DNA from: Tatumella saanichensis
Lineage (GTDB): Bacteria > Pseudomonadota > Gammaproteobacteria > Enterobacterales > Enterobacteriaceae
Assembly (NCBI RefSeq): GCF_000439375.1
Contig: NZ_ATMI01000051.1
Coordinates: 1 to 64,000 of the forward strand
Direction of reading: 5' to 3'
DNA length: 64,000 bases
Of the stretch, positions 53,053-61,752 are shown in pieces. Below the pieces are notes generated by a model. It saw nothing but the letters and a program-made list of their open reading frames with translations. It had not been told where the DNA came from and did not search any database. The stretch's first letter is position 1. Every line of letters begins with the position of its first letter. The position numbers and the translations under genes are program-made.

Positions 53053-53488
53053 GCTGCAAAGGGTAGATGACTGGCTGGTGGCTCTGCTGGCGAATCTGGA
53101 CCCGTCCGCACGTAAGCGTATGATGTACGAACTGGCGCAGCAATTACGCCGTACACAAAAGCGAAACATCCGGCTGCAGCGTAATCCCGATGGCAGTGGC
53201 TATGTGCCACGAAAAGTCATGGCCCGGACCAAAAAGGGGCGTATTAAACAGCAGATGTTTACGAAGTTGCGTACCACAAAATATCTGAAAACTGCAGCCA
53301 GCGCGAACTCTGCCAGCGTGCAGTTTGACGGGAAGGTGCAGCGTATTGCCCGGGTCCATCACTACGGCCTGCGTGATCGGGTAAGCCGTAGAGGGCCGAC
53401 GGTACGTTATGCAGAACGTCGGCTGCTGGGGGTTAGCAGGCAGATAATAAACGTTACAAAAGGCACTTTACTGTTATGGTTGATATAA
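53045..53488 (+). CDS. S: Tail completion protein S
   Basis: 147 residues, similar to P2 gpS (LANLDPSARKRMMYELAQQLRR, VHHYGLRDRVSRRGPTVRYAER). It ends 29 bases before the convergent HNH gene of the second cargo pair. Confidence 0.88.
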   Translation: MDELQRVDDWLVALLANLDPSARKRMMYELAQQLRRTQKRNIRLQRNPDGSGYVPRKVMARTKKGRIKQQMFTKLRTTKYLKTAASANSASVQFDGKVQRIARVHHYGLRDRVSRRGPTVRYAERRLLGVSRQIINVTKGTLLLWLI

Positions 53489-53517
53489 CGATGTGGCGCA
53501 GCCACATCGTTAACTAT

Positions 53518-54171
53518 TTAGTCCATAAATGGTTCGAGTATTGCACTTAATTCGTGATCATCCATTATGATCCATCTACAAAATGCAGAAAAGGCGGCTT
53601 CTCGTCTAATCAACATTTTCATTTTTTCAATTAAAAAATCTTTTTGTTGTTGTGGTGTGTCTTCCTCATAATATTCATTGATGTTTCTTATTAGTTTTTG
53701 TGTTGCTTTTGTAACTTGAGAACGAAGAGTAGCAGAGGTTAATTTCTTACTGATAGTATGGTCACTATTATATACTTTATTTAAAAGCTTAGCTGTAATT
53801 TCTGTCTTTTCATCGTTAAATAATGCTTCAACAGTAACTCTCTTAGTTCGATATGAAAACCCGGGGAGGAGTTTTATTTTATCCCATACTTTTTCTTGGC
53901 AGCAATCCAATAAGCCTTCGTATTTTGTTAGTTTTATATTATTACAGCGAGCGCATGATAAATAAAGATTTTCCCAATCGAAGGTTCTTTCATTATTACT
54001 TCCTTTAGGTTTGAAGTGTTCGATGTTTATATCTAATGGCTCCTTTATTTCACAAATGTAACATTTTCCAAAAAAACATGATTGTAAAGCATCATGTACG
54101 TCTGCACTATCGTAATGGACTTTTTTTGATAAGGAAATCGGCGCAGGATATGTCCTGGTAACTTTGAACAT
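53518..54171 (-). CDS. HNH nuclease of the second Septu-like (PtuB) pair
   Basis: 217 residues. CYIC (37-40), NIEHFKPKG (His52), WENL (Asn68) and CARCNN (73-78) form an HNH zinc fold of the type seen in PtuB and TIGR02646 proteins. Its start overlaps the ATPase stop by one base (TAATG). It is A+T-rich and on the strand opposite to the late operon. It shares no clear similarity with the HNH protein at 33693-34367 outside the motif, so the two pairs were acquired separately. Confidence 0.8.
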   Translation of the reverse strand: MFKVTRTYPAPISLSKKVHYDSADVHDALQSCFFGKCYICEIKEPLDINIEHFKPKGSNNERTFDWENLYLSCARCNNIKLTKYEGLLDCCQEKVWDKIKLLPGFSYRTKRVTVEALFNDEKTEITAKLLNKVYNSDHTISKKLTSATLRSQVTKATQKLIRNINEYYEEDTPQQQKDFLIEKMKMLIRREAAFSAFCRWIIMDDHELSAILEPFMD

Positions 54172-55403
54172 TACGGCTCCTGATGATTTTTATTTTTGTA
54201 TTGAAGGATTTTCATTCTAGCGTAGTCTAAAAATGCACTTGCTTGGTTATCCATTGCCCCCTCAGATAAAGCTAAGGATTCTATTAACTGACCACCTAAT
54301 TCTATGTTTTCTTTGTTTAAGGTTGAAATTATTTCTTCAATTTCCTCAAGTTTATCTGATAGTACTTTTGATATTGGATCTACACCGAATAATTCTTGAA
54401 GTATTATATCGTATGAATATGAAGATACATCCGTGATTTGCTGATTGCTTGATAAATCGTATATAACCGCATTAGTCACTGATGTCACAACAAATGGAGA
54501 GTGAGTAGTAACGATAAATTGTATTTTTGGGAATGCAGTTGTAAAAAACCTAAAGATTTGTTTTTGTAATGAAACGTGTAAATGAGCATCTATTTCATCA
54601 ATGAATATTATACCTTCAATGCTGTCTGGTGTTAACTCCCACATTTCTATACGCATTATCAGATCAGCATAAATTCTCAGTATAGATGAGTAGCCAGACG
54701 ATAAGGTCTGTAATGTGAACTTGGATTTATTGTCTTGATATAGATAGAATTTACCCTCTTTACTATCGAAGTTTAATCGGAAATTAGGGTCTTCGAATAA
54801 CTTCTGTAAGTCTGACTCTATTTTATCAAACCAAACCTGTATTCTTACTGCTTTTTCATCATCCTGTTCAAAGGAAATTGCATAGCTTTGTGATGTCTTT
54901 AAACTAACTAAATAGTTTTCAAAGATGTTATCACCATCCCTTTGATTTGAAAAGTGGGCGTTCTCTTTAACTAGCTCTGAAAACATGGGGACGTTTTTGG
55001 GTGCGCTAATTGATGCTTCTCTTAGAGCCTTATGAAAACGTAATAATGAACGGGATTTGGAATTTTCCTTATTTCTCGTGGTGATATTTAAGTGGTTGAG
55101 GGTTTTTATTCTACTTTTTATTTTTCGTGATACTTCTTCATAAGATGAGTATGAGTTGCCATCGCGACCTTCACGTTCCATTAACTCTTTATAAATTGAA
55201 ACTTGTTGCTCAAGATGTTCCTTGTTGTTATTGTTTTGATCGTCAAGTCCATCTTTTAAATATTCATAAATTGAAGTGATAAAGCTTGTTTTTCCACTAC
55301 CATTCCCCCCAGTAATTATTAGATTTTTTCCATCAAGATATATCTCTGCTTTTTTTTCTGTATAAGGAATTGGGATGGAAATTTCATTTATCGCTGTAAG
55401 CAT
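54171..55403 (-). CDS. AAA/ABC-type ATPase of the second Septu-like (PtuA) pair
   Basis: A 410-residue SMC/ABC-like ATPase: Walker A GGNGSGKTS (32-40), signature LSSGYSS, Walker B IIFIDEIDAHLH, H-loop TTHSPFVVTS. No TOPRIM domain follows the ATPase core. With the downstream HNH protein it has the PtuAB layout, also used as an effector pair in some retrons; no reverse transcriptase or msr-like RNA is seen here. It lies between S and V with its own promoter region shared with the V late promoter. Confidence 0.8.
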   Translation of the reverse strand: MLTAINEISIPIPYTEKKAEIYLDGKNLIITGGNGSGKTSFITSIYEYLKDGLDDQNNNNKEHLEQQVSIYKELMEREGRDGNSYSSYEEVSRKIKSRIKTLNHLNITTRNKENSKSRSLLRFHKALREASISAPKNVPMFSELVKENAHFSNQRDGDNIFENYLVSLKTSQSYAISFEQDDEKAVRIQVWFDKIESDLQKLFEDPNFRLNFDSKEGKFYLYQDNKSKFTLQTLSSGYSSILRIYADLIMRIEMWELTPDSIEGIIFIDEIDAHLHVSLQKQIFRFFTTAFPKIQFIVTTHSPFVVTSVTNAVIYDLSSNQQITDVSSYSYDIILQELFGVDPISKVLSDKLEEIEEIISTLNKENIELGGQLIESLALSEGAMDNQASAFLDYARMKILQYKNKNHQEP

Positions 55404-55412
55404 ATGTCCTCT

Positions 55413-55430
55413 TGTGTCATCACTGATACA
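55413..55430 (+). promoter_or_regulatory. Late activator (Ogr) site for the V operon
   Basis: TGT-N12-ACA (TGT GTCATCACTGAT ACA) lies about 60 bases upstream of V. It shows that the late V promoter was kept when the cargo pair entered to its left. Confidence 0.7.
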
Positions 55431-55489
55431 AAGCGTTAATTCATAAATATAAACTAAATAGATTTATAGTCCATCAAAAAGAAGGGCTA

Positions 55490-56068
55490 ATGAACGCACA
55501 ACTTACCGAAATCATGCGCCTTATCACCAACCTGATCCGCACCGGCACTGTGACCGACGTGGATCGGGAGAACTGGCTGTGCCGGGTGAAAGTGGGGGAG
55601 CTTGAAACCAACTGGATTAACTGGCTAACGCTACGGGCAGGGGGCGGTCGTAGCTGGTGGTGCCCGTCGCCGGATGAGCAGGTGGTGGTGCTGAGCATGG
55701 GCGGCAACCTGGACACTGCTTTTGCGCTGCCTGCTATTTATTCCAGCCAGTTTCCGCCGCCGTCGGGTTCCGTGGATGGTTGCGTGACGGAGTACCCGGA
55801 CGGAGGCTGGTTTGAGTACGAACCGGTTACCGGCCGCTGGTATGTCCGGGGTATCAAGTCGATGGTGATTGAAGCCGCTGACAATATCACCTTCAAAACC
55901 AGCAAACTTCTGGTGGAGGCTGACAGCACTCGTATTAATAGTGAGTTGGTGATCAACGGTAGCGTCACACAGGGCGGTGGGGCGATGAGTTCAAATGGTA
56001 TCGTGGCGGATAAACACGTGCACAGCAAAGTGAAGTCCGGCGGCGATACTTCCGGGGGGCCGGTATGA
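55490..56068 (+). CDS. V: Baseplate spike protein V
   Basis: 192 residues. An OB-fold-like N-terminal domain (VDRENWLCRVKVGELETNWI, WWCPSPDEQVVVLSMGG) is followed by a beta-helix tip; HVHSKVKSGGDTSGGPV at the end carries the His-x-His metal motif of membrane-piercing spikes. Confidence 0.92.
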   Translation: MNAQLTEIMRLITNLIRTGTVTDVDRENWLCRVKVGELETNWINWLTLRAGGGRSWWCPSPDEQVVVLSMGGNLDTAFALPAIYSSQFPPPSGSVDGCVTEYPDGGWFEYEPVTGRWYVRGIKSMVIEAADNITFKTSKLLVEADSTRINSELVINGSVTQGGGAMSSNGIVADKHVHSKVKSGGDTSGGPV

Positions 56069-56424
56069 CGCTCTATATCGGGATGAATCGTAATGACGGG
56101 CAGCGTATTACGGACACTGACCATCTGCGTCAGTCGGTGCGGGATATTCTGCTGACGCCACAAGGTAGTCGGCTTTCCCGCCGGGACTACGGTTCCCTGC
56201 TATCCGCCCTGATTGACCAGCCACAAAATCCGGCACTGCGTTTGCAGATCATGTCCGCAGTCTACGTGGCCCTGAGCCGCTGGGAGCCACGGTTTACGCT
56301 GGATACTATCGTCATCAGTAGCAATTTTGATGGCTCCATGGTGGTTGATGTTGCCGGGCAGCGTAATAACGGCGCACCGGTTTCTCTATCAATATCAACA
56401 GGAGCTGACAATGGCAGTGATTGA
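56065..56424 (+). CDS. W: Baseplate protein W
   Basis: 119 residues of the gp25/GPW family (VRDILLTPQGSRLSRRDYGS). It overlaps V by 4 bases and J by 14. Confidence 0.92.
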   Translation: MTLYIGMNRNDGQRITDTDHLRQSVRDILLTPQGSRLSRRDYGSLLSALIDQPQNPALRLQIMSAVYVALSRWEPRFTLDTIVISSNFDGSMVVDVAGQRNNGAPVSLSISTGADNGSD

Positions 56425-57319
56425 TCTCTCCCAGCTACCAGCACCGCAGATAGTGGATATACCGGATTTTGAAGGGTTGCTTGCTGAGCGTAAGGCTTCC
56501 TTTGTGGCTCTCTATCCTGAGGATGAGCAAGATGCGGTGAGCCGCACTCTGGCGCTGGAATCAGAACCTGTCACTAAACTACTGCAGGAAAGTACCTACC
56601 GTGAAATCCTCTTGCGTCAGCGGATTAATGAGGCAGCACAGGCGGTTATGGTGGCGTATGCCATTGGCAGCGATCTCGATCAGCAGGCAGCCAACTACAA
56701 CGTTAAACGCCTAGGGATAACACCTGCTGACAACGATACGATGATACCGGCCGTAACCGTTATGGAAAGCGATGATGCTCTCCGTTTGCGGGTTCCTGCT
56801 GCGTTCGAGGGGGTATCTGTTGCGGGGCCAACAGCAGCTTATGAGTTTCATGCAAAGAGTGCGGACGGACGTGTGGCAGATGCCAGCGCAACCAGTCCTG
56901 CACCTGCAGAGGTGGTGCTTACCGTATTGAGCCGGGAGGGTGACGGCGTGGCAGAGGCAGATCTGCTGGCGGTAGTTGATGAGGCACTTAACCGCGAAAA
57001 TGTGCGTCCGGTAGCTGATCGTCTTACGGTACGCAGCGCAGAAATTATTCCATACACCGTAGATGCGACGATCTTTCTTTATCCGGGACCGGAAGCTGAG
57101 CCAGTGATGGTAGCGGCAAAAGCCAGCCTGCAAAATTACATTACCAGCCAGACAAGGCTGGGCCGTGATATTCGCCGCAGTGCTATTTATGCTGCATTGC
57201 ATGTTGAGGGGGTTCAGCGTGTGGAACTGGCCGCGCCAATTGATGATGTGGTGCTGAATAAGATGCAGGCAGCATCCTGTTCGCAGTGGAGCATAACCAA
57301 CGGTGGCACGGATGAATAG
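56411..57319 (+). CDS. J: Baseplate protein J
   Basis: 302 residues, similar to P2 gpJ, a baseplate wedge protein (DLSQLPAPQIVDIPDFEG at the start). ATG 56411 is chosen by family alignment; the in-frame start 84 bases upstream lies deep inside W. Confidence 0.92.
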   Translation: MAVIDLSQLPAPQIVDIPDFEGLLAERKASFVALYPEDEQDAVSRTLALESEPVTKLLQESTYREILLRQRINEAAQAVMVAYAIGSDLDQQAANYNVKRLGITPADNDTMIPAVTVMESDDALRLRVPAAFEGVSVAGPTAAYEFHAKSADGRVADASATSPAPAEVVLTVLSREGDGVAEADLLAVVDEALNRENVRPVADRLTVRSAEIIPYTVDATIFLYPGPEAEPVMVAAKASLQNYITSQTRLGRDIRRSAIYAALHVEGVQRVELAAPIDDVVLNKMQAASCSQWSITNGGTDE

Positions 57320-57917
57320 CCTGTTACCTCCCGGTTCCTCTCCGCTTGAGCGTCGACTGGCAGAGACGTGCAGCGGCATTTCTGAATTGCAGATACCGCT
57401 GCGTGATTTATGGAATCCGATAACGTGCCCGGTCAGTTTCCTGCCGTATCTGGCCTGGGCTTTTTCCGTTGACCGCTGGGATGAAAGCTGGACTGAGAGT
57501 GTAAAGCGTCGTGTGGTGCAGGATGCTTTCTATATCCATCAACATAAAGGCACAGCCAGCGCCGTTAGGCGCGTTGTAGAGCCTTTTGGATTCATGATCC
57601 GCATCATTGAGTGGTGGCAGACCAGTGAGGTGCCGGGGACGTTTCGGCTGGATATTGGTGTGCAGGACCAGGGCATTACAGAAGAAATTTATCTGGAACT
57701 GGAACGCCTGATCAGTGATGCAAAACCGTGCAGTCGCCATCTGATTGGTATCTCCATCAATCTGCAGAGTAGTGGCGCATATTTTGTGGGTGCAGCCACT
57801 TATACCGGTGAAGAAATCACGATCTATCCATACATAAACGAAACCATTATTTCCTGCGGGATCGCGAATGAGGGCATGGCGATCCATGTTATTGACACAA
57901 TGAGAGTAAATCCATGA
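57312..57917 (+). CDS. I: Tail protein I
   Basis: 201 residues, similar to P2 gpI (NSLLPPGSSPLERRLAE, LPYLAWAFSVDRWDESW). It links baseplate and fibres. ATG 57312 overlaps the J stop by 8 bases. Confidence 0.92.
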   Translation: MNSLLPPGSSPLERRLAETCSGISELQIPLRDLWNPITCPVSFLPYLAWAFSVDRWDESWTESVKRRVVQDAFYIHQHKGTASAVRRVVEPFGFMIRIIEWWQTSEVPGTFRLDIGVQDQGITEEIYLELERLISDAKPCSRHLIGISINLQSSGAYFVGAATYTGEEITIYPYINETIISCGIANEGMAIHVIDTMRVNP

Positions 57918-58969
57918 GCGCAAAATTTTATACCCTGCTGACGGATATTGGTGCGGCGAAACTGGCTAGCGCAACCGCGCTTGGCTTGCCCCTGAAAATT
58001 ACTCATATGGCAGTGGGGGACGGTGATGGCACTCTTCCGTTACCCAGTGCAGAGCAAGTACAGCTGGTTGCTGAAAAGCGTCGTGCTGAGTTAAATATGC
58101 TGTATATCGACCCGCAGAACAGTAGCCAGATTATTGCTGAGCAGGTAATTCCTGAAACCGAGGGAGGCTGGTGGATTCGTGAAGTAGGTTTGTTCGATGA
58201 AACCGGCTCTTTGATAGCCGTGGGAAACTGTCCGGAAAGCTATAAGCCACAACTGACAGAGGGAAGCGGGCGCACTCAGACTGTGCGTATGGTGCTGATT
58301 ACCAGCAGTACAGATAATATCACTTTGAAGATTGACCCGTCCGTGGTGCTGGCAACACGAAAATATGTAGATGATAAGGTGCTGGAGCTACAGGTAGATG
58401 TTGATGACCTGATAATCGGCCTGTCAGGTAAGCTTTCCAAAGATCAAAACGGTGCGGACATCCCTGAACCGGATCTGTTCATTGAAAATATTGGGTTACC
58501 TGATTTATTCAATAAACGGGCTTTAATAACCGGTGATTCATCGCAGAAGTTTTTGGTCCAAAGCGTCCCCGAAGATAATAATTCGGCGGTACCCGTTTTG
58601 CTTCTTAATTCTGAATTAAATAAAAAAGCTGCTTTAAATGGCGATGCCAGTCAGTCATTTGCTGTCTCGGGAGGAGATTCACCAAACAGTGCAGTGGCTT
58701 ATAATCAATTTCAGTCCGGATCTAACGGCAACGGAGCGTGGGTGAAAATGCCTGGTGATGAGCAATGGTGTCGTCACAATCTGAGCATTCCCGCTAATTC
58801 AACTATTATATGGACATTTCCGGCAGCATTTAGTAGTACACCCGCTCTGTTTGTCTCTGTTTTTAATGGTGCTCCCAATGTCTGGTTCAATGGTGCATCT
58901 TCCAGTGACGCAAGTTTATATAATGCGAACAGTTCTGATATTAACGTTAATGTACTGGCAATTTGGTAA
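57914..58969 (+). CDS. H: Tail fibre protein H (short form)
   Basis: 351 residues, about half the P2 H length (669). The first about 150 residues are the conserved baseplate-binding part (KFYTLLTDIGAAKLASATAL, TEGGWWIREVGLFDETG). The rest is a short shaft and a tip ending ADINVNVLAIW-like, with Ser/Asn-rich beta repeats. The tip decides host range. The late part has lower G+C than the N-terminal part, so the tip was probably swapped. Confidence 0.85.
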   Translation: MSAKFYTLLTDIGAAKLASATALGLPLKITHMAVGDGDGTLPLPSAEQVQLVAEKRRAELNMLYIDPQNSSQIIAEQVIPETEGGWWIREVGLFDETGSLIAVGNCPESYKPQLTEGSGRTQTVRMVLITSSTDNITLKIDPSVVLATRKYVDDKVLELQVDVDDLIIGLSGKLSKDQNGADIPEPDLFIENIGLPDLFNKRALITGDSSQKFLVQSVPEDNNSAVPVLLLNSELNKKAALNGDASQSFAVSGGDSPNSAVAYNQFQSGSNGNGAWVKMPGDEQWCRHNLSIPANSTIIWTFPAAFSSTPALFVSVFNGAPNVWFNGASSSDASLYNANSSDINVNVLAIW

Positions 58970-58974
58970 TTACT

Positions 58975-59433
58975 ATGTCTGATAATACTGCACATCTTAC
59001 TCAGGATGCTGAACCTATTTTTTTCACTAACCGATTTTTTATTTTGACGGATAATGACGCCTATGTGACCGGAATGATGATAGCTATAAATCAGGATGAA
59101 GCTGACAGATATGAATCTAAGGATCTGGCAGAGGTACCTAAAGATATATTTGAATCTATTGGCCAGGACTCGAAGTATATTGATGGGCAGGTAATACAAG
59201 GACAGCCCCGCATTCCGGTGCTAAACGGTGGCAGTGTTAATGCGATTAAAAGTGGATTGCTGCGGGAGGCTACTGACCGAATTCAGATATTACAGGATGC
59301 CATCGATTTGGAGATGTCGGAGGAAGGTGATGATCTACGGTTAATTAACTGGAAAAAATACCGAGTATTGCTTTCCCGGGTAGATATATTGATGTCCCAG
59401 GATATTAGCTGGCCAGAAGCGCCGAAAGATTAA
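58975..59433 (+). CDS. G: Tail fibre assembly protein G
   Basis: 152 residues. The C-terminal part (AIDLEMSEEGDDLRLINWKKYRVLLSRVDI) is the fibre-assembly chaperone domain (Caudo_TAP). It pairs with the tip of the adjacent H protein. ATG 58975 lies 5 bases after H. A terminator follows. Confidence 0.85.
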   Translation: MSDNTAHLTQDAEPIFFTNRFFILTDNDAYVTGMMIAINQDEADRYESKDLAEVPKDIFESIGQDSKYIDGQVIQGQPRIPVLNGGSVNAIKSGLLREATDRIQILQDAIDLEMSEEGDDLRLINWKKYRVLLSRVDILMSQDISWPEAPKD

Positions 59434-59437
59434 ACAG

Positions 59438-59462
59438 ATCCCCGCAACTGCGGGGATTTTTA
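59438..59462 (+). terminator. Terminator of the V-to-G late operon
   Basis: ATCCCCGC-AACT-GCGGGGAT followed by a T run, 5 bases after the G stop. Confidence 0.92.
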
Positions 59463-59474
59463 GATCACTTCCAT

Positions 59475-59492
59475 TGTGCCATCCGCTGTACA
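59475..59492 (+). promoter_or_regulatory. Late activator (Ogr) site for the FI operon
   Basis: TGT-N12-ACA (TGT GCCATCCGCTGT ACA) lies about 75 bases upstream of FI, right after the preceding terminator, as in P2. Confidence 0.72.
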
Positions 59493-59565
59493 TAACCTGG
59501 TACGTGCGGTGCGCGCATATCAACCAGAACATATGCACATCCCAGTAAACCGGAGAAACTGCCTT

Positions 59566-60738
59566 ATGGCTCAGGATTACCACCACGGTGTGCGCGTTGT
59601 TGAAGTCAACGAGGGCACCCGAACGATTACCACGGTGAGTACCGCTATCGTTGGCATGGTCTGCACCGGCGATGATGCTGATGCGGCCATGTTCCCCCTC
59701 AATAAACCGGTCCTGCTGACTGATGTACTGACCGCCAGCGGTAAGGCGGGGGAGTCCGGTACACTTGCGCGCTCGCTGGATGCGATTGCTGGCCAGGCGA
59801 AACCTGTGACTGTCGTTGTGCGCGTGGCGCAGGGTGACAGCGAAGCGGAAACAACCTCTAATATTATCGGTGGTGTGACCGCTGACGGGAAAAAAACCGG
59901 TATGAAGGCGCTACTCTCGGCGCAGACACAACTCGGCGTCAAGCCCCGCATTCTCGGTGTGCCCGGACATGACACGCAGGCCGTAGCGACAGAACTGCTG
60001 AGTGTGGCACAGAGTCTGCGCGGGTTTGCCTACCTGGCAGCTTATGGCTGTAAAACGGTGGAAGAAGCGATTACCTACCGCGACAATTTCAGCCAGCGTG
60101 AGGGGATGCTGATCTGGCCTGACTTCATCAACTTTGACACTGTACTGAATGCAGAGGCGACGGCTTACGCTTCCGCCAGGGCGCTCGGTCTTCGAGCAAA
60201 AATTGACGAGCAGACCGGCTGGCACAAGACTCTGTCCAACGTGGGAGTGAATGGTGTCACCGGTATTTCTGCTGATGTGTTCTGGGATCTGCAGGATCCG
60301 GCAACGGATGCCGGTCTGCTGAATCAAAATGAAGTGACTACCCTGATCCGCAAAGATGGTTTTCGCTTCTGGGGTTCCCGCTGCCTCAGTGATGATCCAC
60401 TGTTTGCTTTTGAGAACTATACCCGCACCGCACAGGTACTGGCAGACACGATGGCAGAAGCGCATATGTGGGCAGTAGATCTACCGCTTAACCCGTCGCT
60501 GGCCCGTGACATTATCGAGGGTATTCGTGCCAGAATGCGTAGCCTGGTCAGTCAGGGGTATCTTATCGGCGGTGACTGCTGGCTGGATGAGAGTGTGAAT
60601 GATAAAGACACGCTTAAAGCCGGAAAATTACTTATCGATTATGACTATACGCCAGTGCCTCCGCTGGAAAACTTGCTGCTACGTCAGCGCATCACGGACC
60701 AGTATCTGATCAATTTTGCCAGTCAGGTCAGTGCATAA
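59566..60738 (+). CDS. FI: Contractile tail sheath protein FI
   Basis: 390 residues, close to P2 gpFI ([27 protein letters not shown] at the start; FASQ end). Forms the sheath that contracts to drive DNA delivery. ATG 59566 follows CGGAGAAAC; the longer in-frame start would cover the late activator site. Confidence 0.93.
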   Translation: MAQDYHHGVRVVEVNEGTRTITTVSTAIVGMVCTGDDADAAMFPLNKPVLLTDVLTASGKAGESGTLARSLDAIAGQAKPVTVVVRVAQGDSEAETTSNIIGGVTADGKKTGMKALLSAQTQLGVKPRILGVPGHDTQAVATELLSVAQSLRGFAYLAAYGCKTVEEAITYRDNFSQREGMLIWPDFINFDTVLNAEATAYASARALGLRAKIDEQTGWHKTLSNVGVNGVTGISADVFWDLQDPATDAGLLNQNEVTTLIRKDGFRFWGSRCLSDDPLFAFENYTRTAQVLADTMAEAHMWAVDLPLNPSLARDIIEGIRARMRSLVSQGYLIGGDCWLDESVNDKDTLKAGKLLIDYDYTPVPPLENLLLRQRITDQYLINFASQVSA

Positions 60739-60750
60739 GGAGATAGTCAC

Positions 60751-61266
60751 ATGGCTCTGCCACGTAAGTTAAAACACCTGAACCTGTTTAATGACGGAAA
60801 TAACTGGCAGGGGATCGTTGAGTCTCTGAGTCTGCCAAAATTCACTCGCAAGTTTGAGAAGTATCGCGGCGGAGGTATGGCTGGCGCGGTGGACGTGGAT
60901 ATGGGACTGGATGATGGTGCTCTGGACACGGAATTTTCAATCGGTGGTACTGAACTGCTGCTATTCAGGCAGATGGGTAAAGCCACGGTGGATAGCATTC
61001 AGCTACGGTTTACTGGCTCCATACAGCGTGACGATACCGGAGAAGTACAGGCCGTGGAGCTGGTTGTTCGTGGACGTCACAAAGAGGTGGATTCCGGCGA
61101 GTGGAAAACTGGTGAGAGCAGTACCACCAAAATCAGTAGCACTAACAGCTATGCGAAGCTGACCATCAATGGAGAAGTACTGTATGAGGTTGATGTGGTC
61201 AACATGGTGGAAATCGTTGGCGGTGTGGATCTGATGGAAGCACATCGTAATGCGCTTGGCCTTTGA
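60751..61266 (+). CDS. FII: Tail tube protein FII
   Basis: 171 residues, close to P2 gpFII (LPRKLKHLNLFNDGNNWQG). Forms the inner tail tube. AAGGAGA precedes the ATG. Confidence 0.93.
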   Translation: MALPRKLKHLNLFNDGNNWQGIVESLSLPKFTRKFEKYRGGGMAGAVDVDMGLDDGALDTEFSIGGTELLLFRQMGKATVDSIQLRFTGSIQRDDTGEVQAVELVVRGRHKEVDSGEWKTGESSTTKISSTNSYAKLTINGEVLYEVDVVNMVEIVGGVDLMEAHRNALGL

Positions 61267-61309
61267 TTCCTCTGGTCATCATGGTCGCCCTTCTTAACAG
61301 GAATATAAA

Positions 61310-61612
61310 ATGCGTGATCAACACACTGAAAAAACAATTCAACTGGATACCCCGGTTATCCGTGGTAAAACAGAAATCAAAGAAGTTTTACTGCGTAAAC
61401 CTCAGTCCGGTGCGCTGCGTGGTACCCGCCTGCAGGCGATTATGGATATGGATGTGGGTGCGATGATGACCATTATTCCGCGAATCTCTACTCCGGCGCT
61501 GACCGCGCAGGAAATGGCAGAGCTGGACCCTGCTGATCTCACCTCGCTTTCTGTCGAGGTGGTGACTTTTTTGTTGCCGAGGTCGGTGCTTGCCGGTTTA
61601 CCGACAGCCTGA
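61310..61612 (+). CDS. E: Tail assembly chaperone E
   Basis: 100 residues from ATG 61310 (AGGA upstream), the in-frame product at the P2 E position (TEKTIQLDTPVIRGKTEIKE). Together with the frameshift product E+E' it helps the tape measure protein set tail length. Confidence 0.9.
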   Translation: MRDQHTEKTIQLDTPVIRGKTEIKEVLLRKPQSGALRGTRLQAIMDMDVGAMMTIIPRISTPALTAQEMAELDPADLTSLSVEVVTFLLPRSVLAGLPTA

Positions 61613-61752
61613 CGGTTGATGATCTGGTGGCCGATATTGCTACTATCTTCCACTGGCCACCGTCCGTCACTGATGTTATGCCGCTGACAGAGGTGCTGGA
61701 GTGGCGGTATAAAGCAATACAGCGAAGCGGGGCCTGCGATGAGCGACAATAA
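61310..61752 (+). CDS. E+E' fusion by programmed -1 frameshift
   Basis: At the heptamer T TTT TTG (61567-61573) ribosomes can slip back one base. The new frame stays open to TAA 61750-61752 and adds 61 codons including FFVAEVGACRFTDSLTVDD and HWPPSVTDVMPLTEVLEWRY. The site is in the X XXY YYZ phase relative to E. P2 uses the same heptamer for E/E'. The fusion would be about 147 residues. Confidence 0.85.

Noticed and set aside
53518..55403. Retron with PtuAB effectors
   Set aside because: No reverse transcriptase or msr/msd-like RNA is near; the pair is flanked directly by S and V.
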